Below are positions 47,004-54,573 of a DNA stretch of 64,000 nt, piece after piece (position 1 is the first letter of the stretch; each line of letters starts with the position of its first letter). The notes beneath the pieces were generated by a model. The model saw only the letters and a program-made list of their open reading frames with translations, made no database searches and was not told the DNA's origin. Source of the DNA: an uncultured Flavobacteriaceae bacterium (lineage in GTDB: Bacteria > Bacteroidota > Bacteroidia > Flavobacteriales > Flavobacteriaceae). The translations under genes and the position numbers were made by a program. The stretch spans positions 290,923 to 354,922 of the forward strand of contig CALSUE010000003.1 in assembly GCA_943789455.1 (NCBI GenBank). The letters are read 5' to 3'.

Positions 47004-47420
47004 ATGAAAAAAGTATACTTTAATAATATTAGTAGTTGGAAAAATGGGATATTGATAATCCCTTCAATTATCTGTTTTTTGATTGGAACATTCGAATTAT
47101 TCTCTGAACCAAATACTGTATGGAACAAAAGAATATCTATTCTCGGCACAATTTTGATGATGCTTTTCTTCGCAAGAATGTCTTATGGAAAATACTATGT
47201 TGGTTGGAATAAAGTTGGAATTACTATAAGAATAAAATCCTTTTTGGGGAAATCTTTCAATTTTAAAGATGTTAAGTCAACTGATTTACAAAATGGAATT
47301 CTTAGTGTTGTAAAAAAAAATGGAAAGAAAATAGAATTAGATTTGAGCGAAATTGAAGAAAATGACGTTATAAGAATAACTGAAATTCTGTCAGAAAATA
47401 CTATTGCCAACAATGTATAA
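47004..47420 (+). CDS. Cassette 9: two-TM protein with PH-like tail
   Basis: A 138-residue protein: two membrane helices (about 12-30 and 45-60), then YYVGWNKVGITIRIKSFLGKSFNF, like cassette 6. Its reading frame also ends inside the attC (last residues TIANNV, stop in GTATAA). Function unknown. Confidence 0.58.
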   Translation: MKKVYFNNISSWKNGILIIPSIICFLIGTFELFSEPNTVWNKRISILGTILMMLFFARMSYGKYYVGWNKVGITIRIKSFLGKSFNFKDVKSTDLQNGILSVVKKNGKKIELDLSEIEENDVIRITEILSENTIANNV

Positions 47421-47535
47421 AAATAATAGCAGTTTAATCGCTAAAACGAAACAAAGTAAATATAAAAAAGGTCTGTGTATAACCGAAAAGTTAGTGTGTG
47501 TAAATCCGCTACTATTCTTATACTAGACCGTTGTA
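47406..47535 (+). repeat. attC-like site 9 (130 bp)
   Basis: GCCAAC, AAT, GTATAA and TTATAC, TAGACC, GTTGTA. The left half is partly coding for the cassette 9 protein. Confidence 0.83.
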
Positions 47536-47592
47536 AGCAATTAAACCAAACCAGATAAATAGAGTCTAAGCTGAAATATAAATTAATAAAAT

Positions 47593-48645
47593 ATGAGGAG
47601 AAAAATCCTATTTTCAGCAATAACAATTTTATCTTTTGTTACCAGTGTAAAATCACAAGATACTCTTGTCTCAGCTTTTTTTGGACTTGATAATGGACTA
47701 CCAGGTTTATTATGTAATCAACCAGGAAGTCTGCTAGATGGTATGCCTGTTAATTTTAAATTCCCATTAGATGCATCCACCTTGTCAGAATCTGATTTTG
47801 AAGTTGTAGATAACCTTGGAAATATTCACATACCAATGTGTGCTGTTTTAGCACCGGCAAATGAAAACGGTGAAAATCGAACAGTGCTATTGATAGGTGA
47901 ATTTGGAACTGCTATTACTAATCCACCTGTTGAAGTTAGAGTTGTAGGGGATTTATTTACAAGTGATACTTTTTCAGGAGAGTCCGCCTGTTCAGAAATC
48001 ATAAACCTAAACGGAAGCATTACCACGAATGTTATTCCGCTTGCTGATGGACCAAGTTTATTCTTTGCCCAAAGAATTGATGGCGATCTGAATGAATGTA
48101 ATTCAGGAACACAAACGATTCAAGTTGCTTGGAATGGTGGCATTACACCGTATATAAGTGGTGATACCGAATCTGACTTATTTCAGTACTATGTTGGCTA
48201 TTCTGAAAGTTCTGGAGTTCTAATACCGCATGTACCAATTTCGATAGCAGATATAAATGACAACGACAACTTTCACCAACTTTGTTTTTCTACAAGTGAT
48301 GAAATTGTTAAAATTTCAATGATGGCTAACACGGTCGAAGACCCAAACCAAGACCCAAATTTATACAGTGAAATTGATGTTAGTTCCTGCACTAGTTTGA
48401 CGAGTATTGAAGAGAACCTTATCGAAAAAGGGTATAAAATTTACCCGAATCCGTTTTCGGATGAAATTTTTGTTCAGAATCTTCTTGGAGATGAATACTT
48501 CATCATTTATGACACTTTAGGGCGAAATATTATTGAAGGAAAATGTTCAGGAACTATAAAAATACCAGAAACAAAATCAGGAATATGCTATTTGACCATT
48601 CTAAACAATAACAATCAGACAACCTACAAGTTAATTAAAAGATAA
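47593..48645 (+). CDS. Cassette 10: secreted T9SS cargo protein
   Basis: A 350-residue protein with a signal peptide (1-21, ending VKSQ) and a C-terminal type A sorting domain of the type IX secretion system (KGYKIYPNPFSDEIFV, then YFIIYDTLGR, TYKLIKR). The middle part is not recognised. The protein is probably exported and anchored to the surface. Cargo with such a tail in a mobile cassette ties the array to gliding/secretion biology of Bacteroidota. Confidence 0.85.
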   Translation: MRRKILFSAITILSFVTSVKSQDTLVSAFFGLDNGLPGLLCNQPGSLLDGMPVNFKFPLDASTLSESDFEVVDNLGNIHIPMCAVLAPANENGENRTVLLIGEFGTAITNPPVEVRVVGDLFTSDTFSGESACSEIINLNGSITTNVIPLADGPSLFFAQRIDGDLNECNSGTQTIQVAWNGGITPYISGDTESDLFQYYVGYSESSGVLIPHVPISIADINDNDNFHQLCFSTSDEIVKISMMANTVEDPNQDPNLYSEIDVSSCTSLTSIEENLIEKGYKIYPNPFSDEIFVQNLLGDEYFIIYDTLGRNIIEGKCSGTIKIPETKSGICYLTILNNNNQTTYKLIKR

Positions 48646-48650
48646 CTGCT

Positions 48651-48781
48651 TACAACAACGTGTATATTCAATTGCTAGCTTCTAGACTACTTTGGAAAAC
48701 CCTAGCGGATTTTGCATTCAGTAATTATTTGCTATTTTAGAGCTTAGACCACGCAACGAGATCATACACCAGACCGTTGTA
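48651..48781 (+). repeat. attC-like site 10 (131 bp)
   Basis: TACAAC, AAC, GTGTAT and ATACAC, CAGACC, GTTGTA. Internal hairpin GGAAAACCC-TAGC-GGATTTTGC, slightly changed from the GAAAATCC type. Confidence 0.85.
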
Positions 48782-48831
48782 CGCAAGCAAACCATGATCG
48801 AATTCAGAAAATGATTATTTTAATAGAAAAA

Positions 48832-49308
48832 ATGAAAAATTCAATTGTCACCCTATTTATCTTAGCCCCTATTTACTTATTCGCTCAAAGTTCAGATTAT
48901 AGCGTTTCCTCCTATCTTACTGAGGGCACAAAGGCGCCAAATACCCATTACATTGGGGAAGCCTGGTTGAATGCCATAATTCATGATGATGCTGAATTGG
49001 GATATAATATTACAAAAGCGACTTTTAAAGCCAACTCAACTTTGGATTGGCATAAACATAGTTCTGCACAAGTTTTAATAATAGTGGATGGAGAAGCATA
49101 TTATCAGGAAAGGGGAATAGAGCCTGTGATTCTGAAAACAGGAGACATAATTAAATGTGAAAAGGATATTGAACATTGGCATTCATCCACCAAGTCTAGT
49201 GATGTTACATATTTAGCTTTATATGGTGGTGGACAACCAACAACTTGGACTGAAGTAGTGACTCAGGAATACTATGACGAAGTTGCCAAAAAGTTGAAAA
49301 GCAACTGA
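48832..49308 (+). CDS. Cassette 11: secreted cupin-domain protein
   Basis: A 158-residue protein with a signal peptide (ending YLFAQ) and a cupin beta-barrel: DWHKHSSAQVLIIVDGEAYYQERG and CEKDIEHWHSST, with metal-binding His, His, Glu/His patterns. Start set at ATG 48832; the open frame upstream begins within attC10. Enzymatic or carbohydrate-binding role unknown. Confidence 0.8.
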   Translation: MKNSIVTLFILAPIYLFAQSSDYSVSSYLTEGTKAPNTHYIGEAWLNAIIHDDAELGYNITKATFKANSTLDWHKHSSAQVLIIVDGEAYYQERGIEPVILKTGDIIKCEKDIEHWHSSTKSSDVTYLALYGGGQPTTWTEVVTQEYYDEVAKKLKSN

Positions 49309-49348
49309 TTTGGGCAAAAAAAAATTAACTGGAAATAAAAAGCCAGCG

Positions 49349-49420
49349 TACAACAATGGCTATAAGTCATTGCTAGTTGAAAGTTTAAAAACAAAAAGAA
49401 TTGCTAATTTTAGACAAAAC
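49349..49420 (+). repeat. attC-like site 11, right half missing
   Basis: Left core TACAAC with AAT and GGCTAT as in site 4, and the following CATTGCTAG, but no ATAGCC-GAGACC-GTT on the right. The cassette 12 gene follows 37 bases on. A deletion has fused two cassettes here. Confidence 0.6.
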
Positions 49421-49457
49421 TGATAAATAAGTTGAATAACACTAAAAGCTATTTACA

Positions 49458-49838
49458 ATGACAAAGGATATTAATGAAATTCAAGCTAAACTAATTGATA
49501 TTCTTAAGGAGCAAATAGACGTACTTAAGATATCTGCAGAAACGGAAAATAAATTCGAAGTTTCGGGAACTATTGAAGCAATGCAAGGTAAAAAGAAAGT
49601 AGATGGTATTTATTTTGCTTCAGTTGTGCCAAAGCCAAAGGATGTGCGATTCTACTTTTTCCCAACGTATACGCATAAAGAGCAAATAGGCGAATTACCC
49701 GAGAATCTAAAAAAGGCACTAAAAGGTAAATCTTGCTTTCATGTAAAGTACATGGACGATGAATTTGAGGATAACATTAAAGAGTTAGTCGAAACCGCTG
49801 TTAAATTATACCAAGCTGACGGGCTCCTTGCCAAATAA
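49458..49838 (+). CDS. Cassette 12: small soluble protein
   Basis: A 126-residue protein without membrane helices or a signal peptide. It has PKPKDVRFYFFPTYTHKEQIG and LKKALKGKSCFHVKYMDDE. Possibly a DUF1801-like fold, but I do not recognise it. It is part of a fused unit with the cupin gene because the preceding attC has lost half. Confidence 0.55.
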   Translation: MTKDINEIQAKLIDILKEQIDVLKISAETENKFEVSGTIEAMQGKKKVDGIYFASVVPKPKDVRFYFFPTYTHKEQIGELPENLKKALKGKSCFHVKYMDDEFEDNIKELVETAVKLYQADGLLAK

Positions 49839-49843
49839 CTATC

Positions 49844-49895
49844 GCTAACAATATGTAAAAAGCATTGAAACGACTTTTTACATTTGACCGTTGTA
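49844..49895 (+). repeat. attC-like site 12, 52 bp short form
   Basis: GCTAAC, AAT, ATGTAAAAAG, 11-base loop, CTTTTTACAT, TTGACC, GTTGTA. Same core and spacer logic as the long sites, with a perfect 10-base stem but no internal hairpin. The left core is preceded by the usual C at -11. Confidence 0.75.
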
Positions 49896-49913
49896 AACAA
49901 TACGAAAAAAAAA

Positions 49914-50291
49914 TTGAGCAAATTAATCAAGATAACTTTAGTAAGTTTCAGCTTAATTATTTTAATAATTGCTGTGCTGATTTTTAGACCCGTACCAATC
50001 GTATCTGAAAGTAATGCTATTTCGGAAATTGGAATTGTAAAGGAAATCTACAGTAACAAAGGAAATGACGTTATTTTTGTTATGCAAAATACTGACCGCA
50101 GATTTTATATAAATAGAGGACTAGAAAATGGATTGGAATTAAATAATCTGAAAGAAAAATTAATTGGAAACTCAATTGTTGTGAAATATCCAAAATATTG
50201 GACACCACTAGATTGGAATGATAAAATCAAACATATTTCTAAAGTTGAATTTAATAATGAAATTCTATTTAACGAACTGAAAGGAGAATAA
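49914..50291 (+). CDS. Cassette 13: membrane-anchored small protein
   Basis: A 125-residue protein starting at TTG 49914 with an N-terminal membrane helix (about 8-30, MSKLIKITLVSFSLIILII if read as Met) and a soluble tail. No ATG is nearby and the frame upstream runs back into the attC, so the start is uncertain. No recognised family. Confidence 0.5.
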   Translation: MSKLIKITLVSFSLIILIIAVLIFRPVPIVSESNAISEIGIVKEIYSNKGNDVIFVMQNTDRRFYINRGLENGLELNNLKEKLIGNSIVVKYPKYWTPLDWNDKIKHISKVEFNNEILFNELKGE

Positions 50292-50317
50292 AAACTAGTT
50301 AGAGTATAAAAACTACC

Positions 50318-50449
50318 TACAACACCGTGTATAATTAATTGCTAAGTTCTACTCTACTTACGAAAATCCTCGCGGATTTTCTTTGTCAGTAATTATTTAT
50401 TAACTTTCTTGCTTAACCAACGCAACTAACCTTGTACAAACACGTTGTG
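50318..50449 (+). repeat. attC-like site 13 (132 bp)
   Basis: TACAAC, ACC, GTGTATAATTAATTGC, internal GAAAATCC-TCGC-GGATTTTC, then GCAACTAACCTTGTAC, AAACAC, GTTGTG. Cassette 13 start and end share only six complementary bases, the least of the set. Confidence 0.82.
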
Positions 50450-50471
50450 TGCAATCAAAAAAACGGAGTAA

Positions 50472-52145
50472 ATGAAACAAAATTTAACATCAATACTCAT
50501 TCTATGTATTATCCAACTGAATTTGGGCTGTTCTCAACTGGAAAAGTCTAAAACTGAACAAAAGGAAGCAACAAAAATTGAACTAAAAGACAATTGGTAC
50601 TACCTTAATGGAGAGAGATTTTTTATTAAAGCAATAGGTTACGAAATAGCTGCACGTCCTGGACAACATCCTTATGAAGATGAAAGGAAAGATCATTTAG
50701 AATTAATGAAATTTGATCTTGAAAACATTAAAAAAAGTGGTTATAATACAATAAGAACTTGGAGTCAATTTTCTGAAACACAATTAAAATTGGTACAAGA
50801 ATCTGGTCTAAAACTTATTATGGGTTTAGAAGTTAATCCAGAAGAAGATTATAGTGATCCTAAATTTATAAATCATTGTAAAACGCAGCTTGAAAACATC
50901 TTAAAATATGCACCAAAATATGATTGCATAATTACGTATTTGGTTATTAACGAACCTCAAACTGATCACATTCATAAAGTTTCAGCCAAGGCGTTTAAAG
51001 ACCTTATGAAAATGATGGTAGATATGATTCATGAAAATCATCCAAATATTCCAGTAACCCTTTCTGCAAATGCAATGATTAGTGATTGGATGGACCAGAG
51101 TATGTATGATGTATACGCTTACAATTGTTATGGCTACAATGAAGGCCAAACAGCAACAATGGGATTTAGAGATTATATAAAAGGTTTAAATGAATTAAAC
51201 GGATTAGATAAACCATTTATAATTACTGAATTTGGACATTCAGTATCACCAAAAGGAGGCTTTGGTAGTTTTGGCTCACGAACTTTAAAAGAACAAAGTG
51301 AAGGACTTGTTTCTAATTACCGAGATTTAATGGATGCTGGAGCTGTAGGAATGTGCCCATTTTATTATGCAGATGGTTGGTGGAAAGGTGGAGAAAAAAG
51401 TATACATAATAAAGAGCAACCAGAAGAATGGTTTGGATTTTGGGGTTATAAAGATATAAACGACAAATATGGTTCTCCACGTCCAGTTTGGTTTGCAATG
51501 CAAGATTATATGAAAGGACTTATTATAAGCCCAAAAAACAAAACAGTACACACTAATACAACTATACCTTTAGAGTTTTATAATGATGCGAGTATTAAAA
51601 AAGTGGTTGTGAAAAATCGTGATAAAGTAATCTATTCTAAAAACATAACAAAAGAAGGTTATTTTGCAGACCAATTAACAATAAATCCAGTAGGATTAGA
51701 AGCTATGGAACTTGCTTTTGAGTTTTTTGATAGCAAAGATAATAGTGTTAAAAACGAATCTATTATAATTCTTGCTTCCAAAACAGCTATAGACTTGCCT
51801 AAATTAACTATAGAAGTCACACCTGAAAAAGATTTAAACAACGTAAAAATTGGAAGCATTAAAACAACAATAGAAACCAATGAAAATTTTAAATTAATTA
51901 GCGATTTAATAGTTAGTTATAATACACACCTTGGTTGGGACGTAGGTCCTCAGGCATCAGTTTCTGTTAAAGACCAAATGGATAAAAAAGTAATTACTTC
52001 TGAAAATTTCTTTAACATTCCTGATAATTGCTGGGTTGTAAATGCATCAGCAGGAATATCAGTTAGGTATGGTAAATTCACCTTTAAAATTCATGACCAA
52101 AAAATAATTTACAGAGGTGATTGGGCTAAAGGAATCAGTCGCTAG
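50472..52145 (+). CDS. Cassette 14: GH-A clan glycosidase lipoprotein
   Basis: A 557-residue lipoprotein (lipobox LNLGC, Cys 20). A TIM-barrel glycosidase pattern: acid/base E161 (YLVINEPQ) and nucleophile E253 (FIITEFGHS). Beta-sandwich-like C-terminal regions follow. This fits clan GH-A (GH2/GH5/GH30-type); the substrate cannot be told. It is probably a surface or periplasmic polysaccharide enzyme. Confidence 0.82.
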   Translation: MKQNLTSILILCIIQLNLGCSQLEKSKTEQKEATKIELKDNWYYLNGERFFIKAIGYEIAARPGQHPYEDERKDHLELMKFDLENIKKSGYNTIRTWSQFSETQLKLVQESGLKLIMGLEVNPEEDYSDPKFINHCKTQLENILKYAPKYDCIITYLVINEPQTDHIHKVSAKAFKDLMKMMVDMIHENHPNIPVTLSANAMISDWMDQSMYDVYAYNCYGYNEGQTATMGFRDYIKGLNELNGLDKPFIITEFGHSVSPKGGFGSFGSRTLKEQSEGLVSNYRDLMDAGAVGMCPFYYADGWWKGGEKSIHNKEQPEEWFGFWGYKDINDKYGSPRPVWFAMQDYMKGLIISPKNKTVHTNTTIPLEFYNDASIKKVVVKNRDKVIYSKNITKEGYFADQLTINPVGLEAMELAFEFFDSKDNSVKNESIIILASKTAIDLPKLTIEVTPEKDLNNVKIGSIKTTIETNENFKLISDLIVSYNTHLGWDVGPQASVSVKDQMDKKVITSENFFNIPDNCWVVNASAGISVRYGKFTFKIHDQKIIYRGDWAKGISR

Positions 52146-52155
52146 TAAGACAGCA

Positions 52156-52285
52156 CACAACAACGTGTATAGTCAATTGCTTGGTTATCGCCTACTTGGA
52201 AATTTCTTCGGAATTTCCTCTGGTTCGTTTTTGTTTACTAACTTAGTCCTAGCCAACGCAACAAATCATACACAAACCCGTTGGC
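52156..52285 (+). repeat. attC-like site 14 (130 bp)
   Basis: CACAAC, AAC, GTGTAT and ATACAC, AAACCC, GTTGGC. Inner stem GGAAATTTC-TTC-GGAATTTCC: the length and position are kept but the sequence has changed. Confidence 0.85.
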
Positions 52286-52296
52286 AGTAATATGAT

Positions 52297-52503
52297 CTAA
52301 ACCCAATCGGAATCTTCTAAAGTAAAAATTTCGCTTATTTCAACTTCAAAAATTTGAGCTAATCTTAAAGACAAAACTGTTGACGGAACATATTTCCCTA
52401 ATTCCATTGCATTAATTGTTTGTCTGCTAACTTTTGCCAATTTAGCTAATTCAGCTTGCGTAATATTCTTTTTTGCTCTCTCAACTTTAATACTATTCTT
52501 CAT
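52297..52503 (-). CDS. Cassette 15: XRE-type regulator
   Basis: A 68-residue helix-turn-helix protein (AKKNITQAELAKLAKVSRQTINAMELGKYVPS). It overlaps the membrane-protein gene by 11 bases and is transcribed against the cassette direction. Such small regulators next to membrane proteins are common in Bacteroidota and Firmicutes. Confidence 0.8.
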   Translation of the reverse strand: MKNSIKVERAKKNITQAELAKLAKVSRQTINAMELGKYVPSTVLSLRLAQIFEVEISEIFTLEDSDWV

Positions 52504-52969
52504 AATGAGCAGATTTTTTAAGTTTAGAAATTTGCCAGTTAAACCGAATAATGAAAAACAGTAAAATTGTAAACATATTAAATATCATAACCCATAAGAA
52601 AGACAAATCGAATATGAATAGAAAAGATATTAAAAGAATTGCGTAATTTAAATAAACAGCCCAAACTAAAGATTCTAACCGAATTTTTGAAATATATTCA
52701 TCTTCTGACTTTTCTTTAGAAAAAGCAACTAATAATGAACTCAATATTATTAGAGTACCTAAAATTTCATTTAAAACATTGTTGTTAACAATTCCTATAA
52801 AATGCTTATCACCAAAAAACTCATCAATAAAAATAGCAGGGACATTAAAATCCAAATAATTAGGCTCGAACTCTAAAATAAGAGTTATCAAACCAATGAT
52901 TGCGGATGGAATAAGTATTAACCAACCGATTTTCTTGTACTTGTTAGGAAATAGATAATTTAATTTCAT
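52493..52969 (-). CDS. Cassette 15: membrane protein coupled to the XRE regulator
   Basis: A 158-residue protein with four membrane helices. Start set at ATG 52967-52969 behind a strong promoter; the open frame begins earlier. No family name known to me. Read before the regulator, so both come from one promoter. Confidence 0.65.
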   Translation of the reverse strand: MKLNYLFPNKYKKIGWLILIPSAIIGLITLILEFEPNYLDFNVPAIFIDEFFGDKHFIGIVNNNVLNEILGTLIILSSLLVAFSKEKSEDEYISKIRLESLVWAVYLNYAILLISFLFIFDLSFLWVMIFNMFTILLFFIIRFNWQISKLKKSAHYEE

Positions 52970-52991
52970 AATAATCAGATTTAATTTTAAA

Positions 52992-53023
52992 CAAATGTAA
53001 AACAAATAAAACTATTAGACAAA
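52992..53023 (-). promoter_or_regulatory. Autonomous promoter of cassette 15
   Basis: On the minus strand TTTG (rc 53020-53023), 20 bases, TACATTTG (rc 52992-52999), 22 bases before the start codon. A full Bacteroidota-type promoter, unlike most cassettes here. Confidence 0.7.
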
Positions 53024-53055
53024 TAAACTTTACATTTAGTAAAACAAATACTACT

Positions 53056-53187
53056 GCCAACACCGTATATAATTTATTGCTTAGGTCTGTGTTACTCGGA
53101 AAATCCTACGGATTTCCCTAAGGTTCGATTTCCTTTTGCTAATTTAGTTGCGCGAGACTCGCAACTAACCATACACCAACCGTTAGG
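53056..53187 (+). repeat. attC-like site 15 (132 bp), last of the array
   Basis: GCCAAC, ACC, GTATATAATTTATTGC and GCAACTAACCATACAC, CAACC, GTTAGG. Right core differs (GTTAGG), and the next cassette start lacks the usual A at +11. Confidence 0.82.
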
Positions 53188-53214
53188 CCAGCTAGGTAAA
53201 ACGAATACTAAAAA

Positions 53215-53718
53215 ATGATTACAAAAGTTACTGTTTCAACTATTTACGAATGTTCTCTCGAAAGAGCATTTAAAACACCTATGCTTTGTGATGTTTCTAA
53301 GATTCATACTGGATTCGGAATTATGCCGAAAGTTACACATACAACAGACCACAAGGATTGGGGAAAACCTGGCTCTTGTAAAAAAGTATATGTTGCGAAA
53401 TCGATAACCCAAAAAGGAGGTTTTGCTTCTGTTGACAATCTAATTGAAAGAAAAGAAAATCAATATTGGATAATTCAGGTAGATAATTTTCAATCTTGGA
53501 TGCTTAGTTTTTACAAGTTTGTTGGAAGATGGGAAACGGAAAAATTAGCGAATCAAAAAATACGAATTAACTACACATACTGTTTACATTCTAACAATCT
53601 TTTACTTTTCCCATTATGTTGGATTTTTGGCAAAACTTTCTGGAAAACGTATATGAAAAGAGTGTTGGAGAATATTAAGAGAATGATATATAATAAAGAG
53701 CCGTATCAATATGAATAA
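53215..53718 (+). CDS. Cassette 16: SRPBCC-like protein
   Basis: A 167-residue protein with an SRPBCC (START/Bet v 1-like) pattern: VTVSTIYECSLERAFKTPML, then a hydrophobic pocket region and C-terminal helix. It overlaps the DUF1648 gene by 8 bases, so they are coupled. Ligand unknown. Confidence 0.7.
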   Translation: MITKVTVSTIYECSLERAFKTPMLCDVSKIHTGFGIMPKVTHTTDHKDWGKPGSCKKVYVAKSITQKGGFASVDNLIERKENQYWIIQVDNFQSWMLSFYKFVGRWETEKLANQKIRINYTYCLHSNNLLLFPLCWIFGKTFWKTYMKRVLENIKRMIYNKEPYQYE

Positions 53719-54217
53719 AAGACCAAAGATAAAATTACAATTAAACCAAACTGACAAGATACTTGAGGTTCTTGGTTGGGTTTCTGTAGTTGGTATATGG
53801 GCTTTAACATTAACAAACTATTCTATATTACCGGAAATAATTCCAATACATTTTAATGGTGCTGGAAAAGCTGATGGATTTGGTAATAAGACACATATAT
53901 TTATATTGCCTATCATTTCTACACTCTTATTTATTGGATTAACAACTTTAAATAAGCATCCTCATATGTTTAATTATCCTAGTCAAATAACAAAAGAAAA
54001 TGCAGTACATCAATATACAAATGCAACTCGAATGATGAGGGTTTTGAAATTAGTTATTGTAGTACTTTTTGGATTAATAGTTTTTAGAAAAATTCAAATT
54101 GTAAACGGACATGCAGACGGGCTTGGAACTTGGTTTTTACCTTTAACTATGGGAATGATTTTTATTCCAATGCTCTATTTTTTGATTAAATCTTTAAAAA
54201 AGAAAACAACAATATGA
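53711..54217 (+). CDS. Cassette 16: DUF1648 membrane protein
   Basis: A 168-residue protein with four membrane helices and the DUF1648 signature LPEIIPIHFNGAGKADGFGNK. Related to the SdpI immunity-like family. No attC follows its end, and its stop overlaps the ATG of the next truncated gene. Confidence 0.8.
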   Translation: MNKRPKIKLQLNQTDKILEVLGWVSVVGIWALTLTNYSILPEIIPIHFNGAGKADGFGNKTHIFILPIISTLLFIGLTTLNKHPHMFNYPSQITKENAVHQYTNATRMMRVLKLVIVVLFGLIVFRKIQIVNGHADGLGTWFLPLTMGMIFIPMLYFLIKSLKKKTTI

Positions 54218-54321
54218 AAAAAATATTTTCAATTATTATTATAATGCTTATTTGTTCTCAATCCTATGGGCAAAAGCCAAGAGCAAGAGATTTAGGAGTT
54301 CCGTTTGAAATCAAGGATTAA
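54214..54321 (+). pseudogene. Remnant: N-terminal end of a P1-family (DmpA-like) aminopeptidase
   Basis: 35 codons: signal peptide (ending SYGQ) and KPRARDLGVPFE, the conserved opening of DmpA-type peptidases (RARDLGIPF). The frame then breaks into another gene. Confidence 0.6.
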
Positions 54322-54473
54322 TAAAAGCTGTTGGCAAGTTAAAGTATGCATCAAAGGAAATATTTGTAGCTGAAGCCAACCTATACAATTCTGAAGGAAA
54401 AGAAATCGGTTTTGGAACAGGTAATTTTACCAGAAGTAAAATAGTATTATCCGAAGAAATCGGGTATAAATAA
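54315..54473 (+). pseudogene. Remnant: C-terminal end of a PaaI-like thioesterase
   Basis: The frame ending at TAA 54471-54473 reads NQGLIKAVGKLKYASKEIF and ends IVLSEEIGYK, as in hotdog-fold thioesterases. It joins the peptidase start at about 54305-54311, a deletion junction. Confidence 0.6.
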
Positions 54474-54573
54474 TTTGAAAAAAAAGTAAGCAAACTCTTC
54501 AAATCTCTTGACCTAGTTTCAAATGATTAATTTCTTTTCTATATTAGTAGCTTTAAACAACTAAAATATCGAA

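Noticed and set aside
35969..53187. Repeats as a CRISPR array
   Set aside because: Units are about 130 bp with genes of very different size between them and no regular spacers; the architecture is that of attC.
34410..54217. Integrative element (ICE/prophage) explanation
   Set aside because: No relaxase, transfer, capsid or portal genes and no tRNA next to the recombinase; repeated attC-like sites explain the structure better.
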